The notes under the pieces were generated by a model, which did not search any database, was not told the DNA's origin, and was given only the letters and a program-made list of their open reading frames with translations. From Ascaris suum (taxonomy: Eukaryota; Nematoda; Chromadorea; Rhabditida; Ascarididae): a DNA stretch of 64,000 bases. Location of the stretch: the NCBI GenBank assembly GCA_013433145.1, contig CM024173.1, forward strand, positions 4,822,101 to 4,886,100, in the 5' to 3' direction. Below are positions 20,801 to 32,800 of this stretch, piece by piece; within the stretch, counting starts at the first letter, position 1; the number at the start of each line of letters is the position of its first letter. Position numbers and translations under genes: made by a program.

Positions 20801-23800
20801 ACGTGTTACAGATGAGAATATACCTCTTCATACATCATTTTCATCATTCGTTGCAAAAACACTCACATGAGGTGGATCACATCGGTGTATTCACAACTGT
20901 CCGAATTAAAACTACGTGCACCGATAAGCAAAAATAAGTGATGAAGCAGTAGTCATTCAGATGTGAAGGGAACGGGAGGGGGGGGGGGGGGGGAGGGGAC
21001 ACTAGCGAATAGTAAAAGATGGAATTCCCTCTCACAAAATTACTGCACATTTACGCGAAGCCAATGCAACTAGGAACTCGACCAACAGCTGAAGACCCTC
21101 GAAAAAAATCTCGCTCGCATCGCTGCTCGAATCCTGCGAGATGACTGCTCTTATTAAACCATCTATGAAACTTCACTGCATCAGCAGTGTTTTGAAAATT
21201 TTTGGTTGCTCCTTCTTGCCTCAGGTTATAAAACTACAGCTATCAATGAATCAGCGGTGGTAAGAATCGGAAAAGCGATAGGAATGCATCAAGAAAGTTC
21301 TGCCTCGCCTCAACTACCCTATCCTGTCAAATCTTTGCTGCTTAATTTTGCAATGAAGTTTCGGTCCTCTTCATCCATCTCAGGTTACCAGATACCTGCT
21401 GTTAAGTGATAAGATCGACGATTTCAACTTGTGGGCTTAGGCATCCCCACGCAAATGTCAACGATTAGCCAATGTGTTACTTATTGCTTTAAGCGTTGGT
21501 GTAAAGCAAACACTGGATGGAAACTGATACGAAGACTTGTGGCCAGCAAGTCAAAAGTTTTCGGAGCAATTAAATAAGCACTTTCTTAAGAACACGACCT
21601 CCTCGGTCAGAGTCAAATTCAATCCACGTCTAGCGCTGAAGCCTCTGTCTACAAACGCATCGACAATTGCATAGTCATATCCAACTACTGTAGTCCTCCT
21701 CACACCCAGATGTTAACCACTGCCAGATGAACAATAAATTTTGCTCGCAGAAAAAGCGAACATTTCGATCTCCCGCTTGCAGGGCGATTGCTTTGCCACT
21801 GAGATACCGCGATTGCCCTCTTTGGTATTTTGGCTTAGGTCCCATCATTTCTAGTGCGTAGATTGTGCAGCATGCCCAACGAGCTTATAATACCAAGAAT
21901 TAGAGTAGAACATACAACAGCGTGATATCATTTTAAACATCATGCAGTAAAAGCAATTATTTTAGCCTGATACAGATTGAGAAGAACAAACCTACAAGAG
22001 ACCTGTGGCTCGCCCCCACCTCTGAGGAAGTTTCATCCGAATCTTTTAATTTAAGAAATCATCCTCATATTTCCTCGGCGTATCTTTCAAGCAAAAAAAT
22101 CCCTTCTCCCCCTGGAAGAAACAAAATCCGCCAAAGGCTCTATCAAGAAGTAAAATGTGTTGCACATTTCTCTGCAGAAAATGACTTCCCAAATTCAAAA
22201 TTATGAGCGCACCAAGCAATATACTGCAAGTCCGCATATGCGCTGACACAAACTCAAAAGGATTACTAAATCAACTGCTGCTAGACAAGCAACGGTACCT
22301 TAGTAAAAAGCGGAACTTTCAAAACGGTTTGAAAGCTATGATCCTCAATTAAAGCATCAACGATAATCCAGTTCGCTTAGGGTTAACAAACAAGTAGGCT
22401 TTTCGAGTTGATGGGAATTAAACCGAAATACAATAAACTAACCAACAACTTTCAATACTGGTCAAGGAAACGCAGACGATACCACACGAGATGAAACGCC
22501 ACAACGTCTAGGGAGATGACGTTTTTGACGACCTCAACTACAAAAAAAACGAAACAAGAACAATGAAATGATCATAAACCTCAAGCGGGACGTGCACAGT
22601 CGCATGATATGCAACCGTAGGGTGTGGCTGCCGTTCGATGCTCGCCGAATTCTCATCACTGTGAATGACCATTCGTTCAGATGATTTTATTTGTGTCGAC
22701 AAGCTACGTAACGGCAACTCGGGAGACGCATTCTGCAACCGAGTTCGGTTGGACTCTTGCCGCGTTTGCGGTGATTGTGTTTCATCTCGTGAACACGGCG
22801 ATGACAACTCCACTTTGGCAGGTGAGAAGGACGACGAAGCTGCACCTGGAAACGCGATCGGCGAACTCCGAACGACCTCATCATGCGATATGGGTGATGA
22901 CCTCACAGAGGCTGCAAGAGCGGTATCGCACGTTTGCGAGGACTGTAACTGGCGTTTCCTTGCCAATAAGGGGGGCTCTCGTTTCTCTCGAGGTTGTGAC
23001 GAAGGCGTACCACATTTGCGGGACCTCAATTGCACCTCCTCTGACCGATTTACTGAAGGACCCTCTTCAACAGTTACTGGGAGTGAGTCATGCGCAGGCT
23101 GCGCTGAAGGAAATTTGCGCTTTCTAAACGGCCGGGAATCTTGCCGGATCTGTGGTCTAATTAACTCTTCTCGAGGTTCCGGTAGCTGCTTGTGTTGCAC
23201 CACTCCACGAGGACGTTGCGATCCAGCTTGCGCCAAGGCGGTGGAACCTGCAGGTGAGGCATGGCGCACCACCGGCGATGACGCGGCATAATTCGGCGAG
23301 CATACTTGTGAGTCTCGCCGGGATAAGGATCGTGAAGATGATCTCCGCCACAACAGTGAGGCGGGTTGTTCAGCAGGACAGGACGTTGGCTGTTCAATCC
23401 AATCTTCTTTCGCCGTCACATTTACATTCTCGTTCATCACCGGGAAGATTTTCGGCAATGCTGCCGAACCAAGCACCGCAGGTGTCAGTTCAGGCGACGG
23501 GCTTGATTCGATCCAATCGCCGTCATTTCTTAACTCCCCCTGAAAGCAAAACAAGGTAATTTACTCACCCAAACAAGAGAGATGCTCAAAAACTGAGCAA
23601 TTCAAACCGCAATGTGCTTCTTACTTCTCCAGTTTACATACTACATATAAATATTGTTGCATAAATAAAAACACAAATGCACACACATGTGTGTGCATGC
23701 AAACATGTAGACGTATATACCGCAGCAAAATAAAAGCCGGGGAGGGCATGCGACCAAGAAAATGATGCCTCTCCATTTCGCTGTTTACGACTCACGTACG

Positions 23801-26800
23801 TAAAGGAAAATTTCATGCAACAATGCTGATGCAGCTATGCATCACATGAAATGCCGACCTTTTATATATATACAGCCTTTAAGCTTTAAATGCGCGCTCA
23901 GTGACCGTGATATCACGGCAGAAATGTTCGAAAACTGTTAACTCTATTAAGATTAATTGCTGTGAGGATGAGGTCTACCTCTGAGCCACGCCTTCCGCAA
24001 GCACCGTACGGCGAGGCTGGGAGGAGATAAGGAGGTGTGGACAAAGTGTCTGGAAAATGTAGTAGATGTCAGCAGACATGGTGATACTGCCGTACGATTG
24101 TGCACTATGAAATGAACTTACCTACCTCAGCAAACAAATGGACGCTTATTGGGGTCACCAAAACATATATCATCGACGAAACAACGAACTTTTTGAGTTC
24201 TACAGTTACCAACACCTAGAATTAGTGCTCGTCGTGTCAAAAAACGGTGAGGGAGGAGGGGCTGACTGGATGTGTTTGTCCACCTATAGCCCCCCCCCCC
24301 CATATTCCTTACGAAACTTCTGAAAGACAGAACTAATTCACTGCCATCGTGACTTCTCAGGTGCATTAATTTAAAATATGTCTTACTAACTACACGGCCT
24401 CGAGTGCTAACTTCAGCTCAGAAAAAGAAAAAAATTCCAACCCGTCTAGAATCTTTACGCCATGACGCGCAAAAATGTATTTTCTGGCTTCAAAGCAGAC
24501 TCAAACAAACGAGCCATTGCTAGTTAATACGCACAAAAAGAATTCACCCGGCTACAGCCACCTCGCTATGAGCTTGCTTCATGCCCACGAATAATAGCAA
24601 TGGACTCAACAGACACCACGAAGTTCAATTTAAGTAGAGCTCTTACTCCCAGCATCACTTCTTTCGGCATACCGCCTTATTCACCTCTATAAACTATCAG
24701 CTCCAGAACGAGCTGAAACAATAGATGAGGTCGTAAAAGTGTGCTCGAGATTGCAAGTACAGAAACGCACGAAAAGAGCGCAGAGATACAGATTTCCGTC
24801 CATTACGCGCCAAGAATGATGCACAAAGTAAGCTAGCTGAAAAGTGTTACCTTGTGGCTGCTGCTGCTGCTGTTGCTGGAGGGGGCAAGGCGTTGCCCTG
24901 TTCTTGCAGTCATTGCCACATCCGTATACACCGCCTGTGCTGACACATCTGCCATCCCTGACGCCCGTTCGTCTATAGCTGAGCAAACGATCTTCACATC
25001 GCTCAATTTAGCCTCGATTTCGGATGTTTCTTCTTGCGCCCTCTGCTCTTGCTTCACGTCGCACAATTCCTCGTTCGCGTCCGAATTCTGTGACTCTTCT
25101 TCCTGCTCAAACGATGAGGATGACTCCAGATCGGAATCCGGCATCGGACTTATGCAACGAGCAAGTAGTTCCTCCTCCGAGAACGGGTGGTAATCAAAGT
25201 GAATGTGCTGTTTCAAAGGAGAGGCAGGCTTCCTAGAATCGAATTCCTTCTTGGCATTTTGCAGTTGCTCTTCGCTTAGCTCCGTGCACAACGCTGAATT
25301 GGAAACAAACGCCTCTGCAAATAGCAAGATGTCAGCATCGAACTGAGTGCTTGTACCTCCTATCACACCCTACACGATTCGATCATTCTCACTCGTGAAC
25401 AATATCGATCTGCTAATGCGGCGAAACAACAATGAATGATGAAGTGACTTAGTGCATTTCGTTTTAGTTCAGCACTCTTTGCTAGTCATGTACGCACATC
25501 AGACTCCTAAGTGGGAATCCACTGAAGAATGCCAACCACGATCCGAAATGACTTCCAGCAGAAGTTCTTTACATTCATACAACATTTTTATTATTCACGC
25601 CACATGATTGATTAATCCTGCCGACCGGATTAAACACTCAAAGATTCACCTGCTATGCACGCATCGCGGCAACATCAGCAGCTATACTTTGGGGATCAGT
25701 GTTAGGAGAACAGTGCCGTTTGAAAATTAATTCCTACACATTATTCCACTTGATATGCTCGCTATAACAAACTTGCATTTCGACTTCTTGCACACCTCTT
25801 CCACCCCCACTTATCCCCATCCCCCCCCCCCCCCAATTTATACAGTTTTTTTTGCTAAAAGGAAGCAAAATTGAACTTTAACTTGGTGAAGAGCGGTGGT
25901 AAGACCTGACCTAACATGGACAACAGGCACGCAAAACTGAATTCGAAACACAACTCCGTCTTCCCATTGCCATGCAGCACTCTACTTCTACGAAATCAGA
26001 GACCAATAGCACATAACAGATAGTAAAGTTTAACTGCAGCTCTTTGCCACAGAGGTGATTCCATGCACATCAGGAAATGATTAAGGGCTGTAGTTATTCT
26101 GCAAACACTGCTTATAGAAGACCTAAACGAATCATCGAAGCAAAAAAGCATTGCGCGATTCAAAAACCAATAATTTTTGAAAGGCACATCAACCGAAACG
26201 AGCTACTCCAGCAAGCACTGCCCTACAAGGATAACACCCATCGATAACGAAATATCTGTAGCCTCAATTAACCGCAACAAGCACAAAGTACCATTAGATC
26301 TTCATGCGTCGAAACATCATCATATAAAACAAAAATGCTTGCCCTCAACTTTCAATTTGTGGTAAGTAGAGGATCGGCTTCAAGAAGCGCAAAAATAAAA
26401 CTCAACGCATAAAAGGAGGAAATAACAATAGAAATACCGATGTCATTAGCTGCCTTGCTACGCTCTTCCTCCAGCTTACGCTTTTCATATTCACTCTCCA
26501 TTGAAAGCAACAGACATTGCTCCGACGAGTCGGCATCTCGCTGAAAAAGAAAAGTGAATACACTGATAGTACTTTAAACTGGGGCACATCTGTCGACGAC
26601 TTTAGCGCGAATGGACAATGCGTCGGCAGAAAACCTGACGAAAGAATCCCTAAGGGAAAGGTTAAGCAACGATCGGCTGAAGGCAGATAGGCTCGTCGGA
26701 GGTCAATACGGATCTTCCTGAGGAGCAAGTTGGTTGAGGGAAAGGAAGCAAAGAGCTCCAATGGGAAAACTGGAAATAGAAGAACCAGTGCTGTTGTTAC

Positions 26801-29800
26801 TGAGAGGTGAAGATGCAGTTTCTTGTTTGAGAGAAACTGAACCAAAGAGGGATTTGACCAGCGCCGGCAGAGCACGAAAAAACCGGGAAGAAAAATGGAA
26901 CAACGGGAAAGGTTTTTTTTTTTGGGGGGGGGGGGGGAGGGCTGAAGCGACCGCTATTCGTCGTAGTTTCTGTCAAAATAGGTTGCAAGAAAGCATCATC
27001 TCAAACGGACCAACCACATATTAGAAAGCATCAAACGGACCATACCGTCATTACAAAATTACGGAGGCTTTCTCAAGCAACAAACCCATTTGACTGTTCC
27101 AGCAAATTCTGAACGGACAAGCTCTCAAGACGTTCGCAATTGAGAACGGAGTGGAGAGAGAAGCACAACTCAACAACAAAGCCGCTTTGCCGGGGCTACT
27201 TTCGATTCACTGCTGCAGACGTTTCTTTCGCCTTTCTCGTGTTTATCGAAAAAGTGAACACTTAACACTGAGGAGAAATATTACATAGTCAGTTGAAACG
27301 TTAGATGAAATATACAAGGAGTTTTCCATCTTGCTGCTCTGAAATGTATAGGAGAGCGCTTCTATCACGAAACTTTTACCCACGGGCTCTTATTCCACCT
27401 TCGGCAGCATGCCAAGAAAATTTCTAACACAACTTAGTATTCCCTTCAAACTTATATTATTCAAATTGTAACAATTGAGGAAATAATAGCTGGTAGATGG
27501 GAATTTCTGTGTTGTAGCCTGATATGAGAGCTACTGGCGGACTTATGGTTACCTTTAAAGCCATAGGGGCATTCCAGAAGGCTCGCTGAAGGGTTTCGGT
27601 AATAGATTCGCTGCCCAACATTGCAAACAGTCTTGAAGCTGTCGCCTGACTTTCTTTATCGAAATAAATAATAAAAGACAGCCAAGGATGTCTTACTATC
27701 ACCACAGAGAAGCGAAAAGTGTAGGAGATAGCTCCAACAAAATGGATAAACGCCTTTATTAGAATAATCAAAGATTGGGGTTCAACCCGCCGCTGCTTTC
27801 TGTTTATCCGTTTTTGCCTCGCCCTCATAACAACATCGGTGTCCGCTGACATCAACATCACTACGGCCCCAAGCCAAGACTGAACACCACATCTGAGCTG
27901 TAGAAAAGATTCCCCACAGTTACCCTGTTTATATATTATCTGTAAACAGTTTACCCCACTTATATTCCTTTCAAGGGAATGTAAACAGCGCGAGGATTAA
28001 TATCTCATCAAGGAGTCCATCATACTGATCGCTGCCTCAAACATTAAATGAGCACTCCTCAACATCATCTTCCTCCTCTCTTCTCTACAAGGAATAACAA
28101 AGAGCATACCATTGCTTCGTTATAAAGTATAGTCCGCAAACGGTGCTCCACACGATTCTTACGTTCAGTGAGGTGTACAAAGTGCCGCAGACAATCGTCG
28201 TCAACTGAAATTGTACCTCAATAAACCCCTCCAATCATTATACGATGGCTAGAAAATTCCTATTCCATGCAAAGCCATTACACCGCTCGCACAAACAAGT
28301 GATAGAGGATATTACGGCAATTAACTGCTTTGAAGAGCATCATAATAACCCATTACAACAGGTCAGCATTTTTGCTTTTTCTCAATGCACTAAACGGATT
28401 TCAACAACCAACTGAAAATAAAAACTGGCCAAAAGCACTGCGCACATTAAATGTTCTACAACGTGGACCGACGTGATGAATGCATAACAGCCCCCTACCT
28501 TCCAACCTCCCCACTCTTCGACGCATCAAACAAGGATCACCACTCGTAATGCAAAACAACGCCTACATTGATCGATGATGGCATTATTGAGCTCGGGTTC
28601 GTGGTACACATGGAAAGGCAGTAAGCGATTGAGTGCATCAGAGAGGTCGCGGAATGGGGAGGTGGTATCGGCGTACTGCACCAGTCTTCGAAGTTGCTCA
28701 AAGTAGTCGTGCAGCCTGAAATACAGAATTTTTCGCTTGTCTTAATACGACCTCTCACCAATCCTTCTCAGCAAAACCGAAGATATTTCTTGACACGATG
28801 ACGCTCCACTGAACCCATCACATTTTCAAGATGCTGATACTGAGGAAACAACAAGTACCACACAAATCTGTGTTGATCAACGTCGAATCCCCTCGACATT
28901 CCACCGCAAACATTTCTCGAAGGGTGAAGCGAGAAAACTGCGATATTATTTCTTTCAAGCAATATTTTCGACTGCAATGATTACGGCAGAAATTGCAACT
29001 AAATTGTGGTCTTACAAATAAATGCATCGAAACCTTCCACCGTGCCTAAAAATAAGGAACATATTGCACCGCAGCTGTTCATTTATATTTGTTTTAAATA
29101 TTAAAGAGTACTTGTTTTAAATATTAAAGAGCAGTAGCAGGGAAAGGGCAACTTAGGGCCAGCGTTTTAAGAACTACGACGCTACAACATAAGGATCAGA
29201 TGGACCGGCCCACCTCTGCGTTCTTCGCTGCCTCTTGTCACTCACTGCACTAGCGATGTCGGCAGACGTCGGTAGGTCAGGTGGTGGATACAATGGACTC
29301 GGAGGCACAACCGCTTCAGTAGGCCCGCTCACCAGCACCGATTGCATATTGGTCGTGCATGGCGATGCAGCCTGTAGGACTACATTCGCCTGCGAGACGC
29401 CTGTTTGAGCATGCTCGCCTATATAACTGCTGCACACCGGTGTCACTTGAGGCTCATTCGCCGCATAAGTATACTGTTGAACCACTGGCGCCTGTAACTC
29501 AACTTTCCATGCTTAATAATATACTAGAATTACCACACAAGCCTTTCTAATGAGGTCCGATTCCATCATCCGGATACTCGGACGCTAGCTAAATGGAGCT
29601 GATTCAAAAAACCTTCCACCGAACAACGTGGGAAGGACACAACAACTGTATTTGGATGTTTTGGGATTGTTTCTGTTATTCAAAGTGTCACCGCGTCACT
29701 TGGCACAAGTGCGAAACCACAAAAAAGCGCGCTGAAAGTGATAAAGTCGCTGTAAACGGAAATAAATGCGTTGCATCTCAATATATGCCCTTGACGTATT

Positions 29801-32800
29801 TATCACCGAATGTCTCCAAATATACGACTATGCGGGGTTGGAATGATAGATATTAGTGAATCCGAGCTGCAATAGGCAATCAAAAAAGGCATCGAAAAAA
29901 AAAACGAAACCGCTTTAACTGTGCAAGCATTGTTTTCCCTCCAACTGTCCAGAACTTCTTTCCGAAAGTGAATTTTTTTGACGAATTTTCTCTCAGAGTA
30001 GAAATTGGTGAATTAAAAGAGCCTCTCCACCCGAGTACGCGGTGGTTTTGAAAAAATATGAAACAAGAGAACAAATAACCCTGTACTTCAGTATATGACA
30101 AAATCTGGAAAATGCAATGGCAAAATGATGTAATAAAGATAGGATTTAGATAGGACAATATATGGAACTACACCGATGATACCTGATCGAGAAAAAACCA
30201 TTAACTGCAACATTATTAATCAAGCAAAGCCTCCAAAGGCAGTAAACAGTGGTTCAATGCATCGACACAGTTGAGAGTTCTACAGACACAAATAGCAGTA
30301 GAGAATGAGGCAGCTATTACCACAGGTGAAATCTTCACTAACGAATAACCCGAACAAAACAAAACAACGTGAAAAAGAAGAGTGCCATGTGAGGCAAAGA
30401 TCCAAAGATAACAAAACACCGTTCCGATGACTCAAAAAGCACCTATTAAACTACCAAGCAACCATGCAGGTATATAAGCAGCACTATCACCTCTCTAACC
30501 GCAATACTATGCACGACAATTAAAGCACATAAAAACGTGACGAGACGATTACCTGAGCAACTTGCACCTGGTTCACACGAGGGTCGTAAGAATTACGCTG
30601 CAATGCTGCCTGCGATGTGCTCGGATATGGAGACAACTGATAGGGCTGATAGTTGAGCGGGCTTTCCTGGGCTTGCGGATTGGGAGCCGCCTCATACATC
30701 ACTAAAGGCTGCTCACAACTGGTCGACGGTTGCGATTGGTGCTGCACAACGACACGTTGTTGAGGAGGATGATGTTGCCTTGAATAATTATTCCTCTGCC
30801 GTGACGACGTCGAAACAGTCACCGAAGGTTGTGCGTTCACCGCTGATAGTAGATCTTTATCCCTGAAGCACTGCATTTATACACCCTATCAATGTGCCAA
30901 CAAACTGCAATTTATTTTATATTCACAGCGGATATGAACCTTTAATCGATTAATTGTGTGGTAGCAATATACGAAGCGCGCTCAGATGATATAGGCAACA
31001 GTATTGTCACTTAATTCTGGGAAGGATATAAGCCGATATCCCTCCTATTGCAGCAAATTAATCCAATAACATAACGAGCAGCGAAACACTATATCGTGTA
31101 ATAAGCAACAACGTGGAGTGCAAAACACTCGGCAGATATAACAACCCAAATTCGAAAACCGTTGTGCTTACTACAAGCAAATAGGTCTGTAAGCCGCAGC
31201 AGGCACTTGACAACACCACTTTTGAGCTTTACAGGTCTTACCAGTGTTTCGATTCGCCTATCTCGCACATATCAACTCCTAGCACTGACCTTGCTTATCA
31301 CTTCATCAGTTAGACAGAGCTCTCATAATAACGCAGCTCTGATCCTAAGTGTGTGCACACCGCTCTGCTCATGTTTTGTTGCTTCGAAGATGACATCGAT
31401 GACCAGTAATAAATAGAACGTTTTTTACATTTGTGGTGGACTCGACGCACGATTAAATGCACTCAAAACTCATCTTAGACCGCCACATATTCGAGGAAAT
31501 AATCATCAGACCAAAAGGGAGGCAAACTCTACATTGGACCCGAAGTAAGTTTTGCAATGTTCAATATAAGATGAACACCAAATGCGTGCACAATATGTAT
31601 TTTAAACAACTTGGAGGTCATCTCACTGACACGAAAATTGTTCGACATGAATAAACAACCACAGTCCCGGGCTCTGAATTGATGAGCAAAATGTGACAGT
31701 CGATTCGAACGAAACTTTTCAAAATGGAATGCTGCATAAAGTTCAACACAACATGCCGCAGCACTGTCAACAAAGTTAATATCCTTTTCATTCATTTCGA
31801 TAAGTGACGGATGAGTCGACTCTGATTCAGTGACCGATTTATTTTAACATCCCCAAGTGAGAAAACATGCAAATGTAAACCAGCAGGCCATTTACTGCCC
31901 ATGTTCCGCTTCATAAAATTATAACCAATGGAAAATCTACAAACGCAGCATTATCACCTAAATTGGGATTCACCACGACGACGATATTCTGAATTGAGAT
32001 TTAGCCAATCAAACGCTTCTATACCACCTATCCAGTACTCTGACAGAAATATTCGGTCATAAACTGCGATCCTCCTCAAACGCACAAGCCGGTATATTCA
32101 GAGAAGCGTCTAAATGACCGCAGCATCACTCATCGTTTTCACTTTTTAAAATTATCGTTGCATGCTCAAGGGGCTTCGCTTGCTCCCCTTTCTATATCAT
32201 TTAGTTCAAGCCACATTGAAAACATCAATCACGGAATGGTAGGTTGCACCCTTGATTAGATCTACTTATCCCTCAAGAAGCCACTAATTTTAAAAAATTG
32301 CCCTGAATGCAAGCAGCAAATGGGCAACACCACACTCTCGAGTGAGGAACTCACTTATGTTGTTGAGCAAGAGCCTCGAAGAATATCTGCGCTCTCTTGT
32401 TTTCGAGATCCTTTATTTCGGCCGAATGATCCACGTTATACGTCGCTTGCTGCAACAGTATCAATATCACCACTCATCACGCACGGCATAACCCCTCTTA
32501 TTTCCCTCCCACGCTCCCTTTCTTTTCTGTGTATGGGTAAAAAAGCGGCAGTACAGAACACGTTTAATCATGCCTCACCCTCTAACTGCCTGCCCTCAGT
32601 CAGCATGCTTCGCCATCCATGAAGCGCTCACAGATGAGAGAAAAACGGATGGGCTGCACGGATATGCGACCGACGAGGGAAGCGACTGTAAGATTCATTC
32701 ACTAAACAATAAATACTAGGCCAGTAATACCCTTCAGTAAATTTTCATCAAGATAACTTCATTTAATCCGCTAGCTGCTAATATGGCACAGAAGAGCAGT

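Noticed and set aside
22665..23291. 208-aa plus-strand open frame
   Set aside because: It lies exactly antisense to BICRA-like exon 14, is Cys/Ser/Arg-rich without a domain, and lacks splice or promoter support. The minus frame has matching splice sites and phases.
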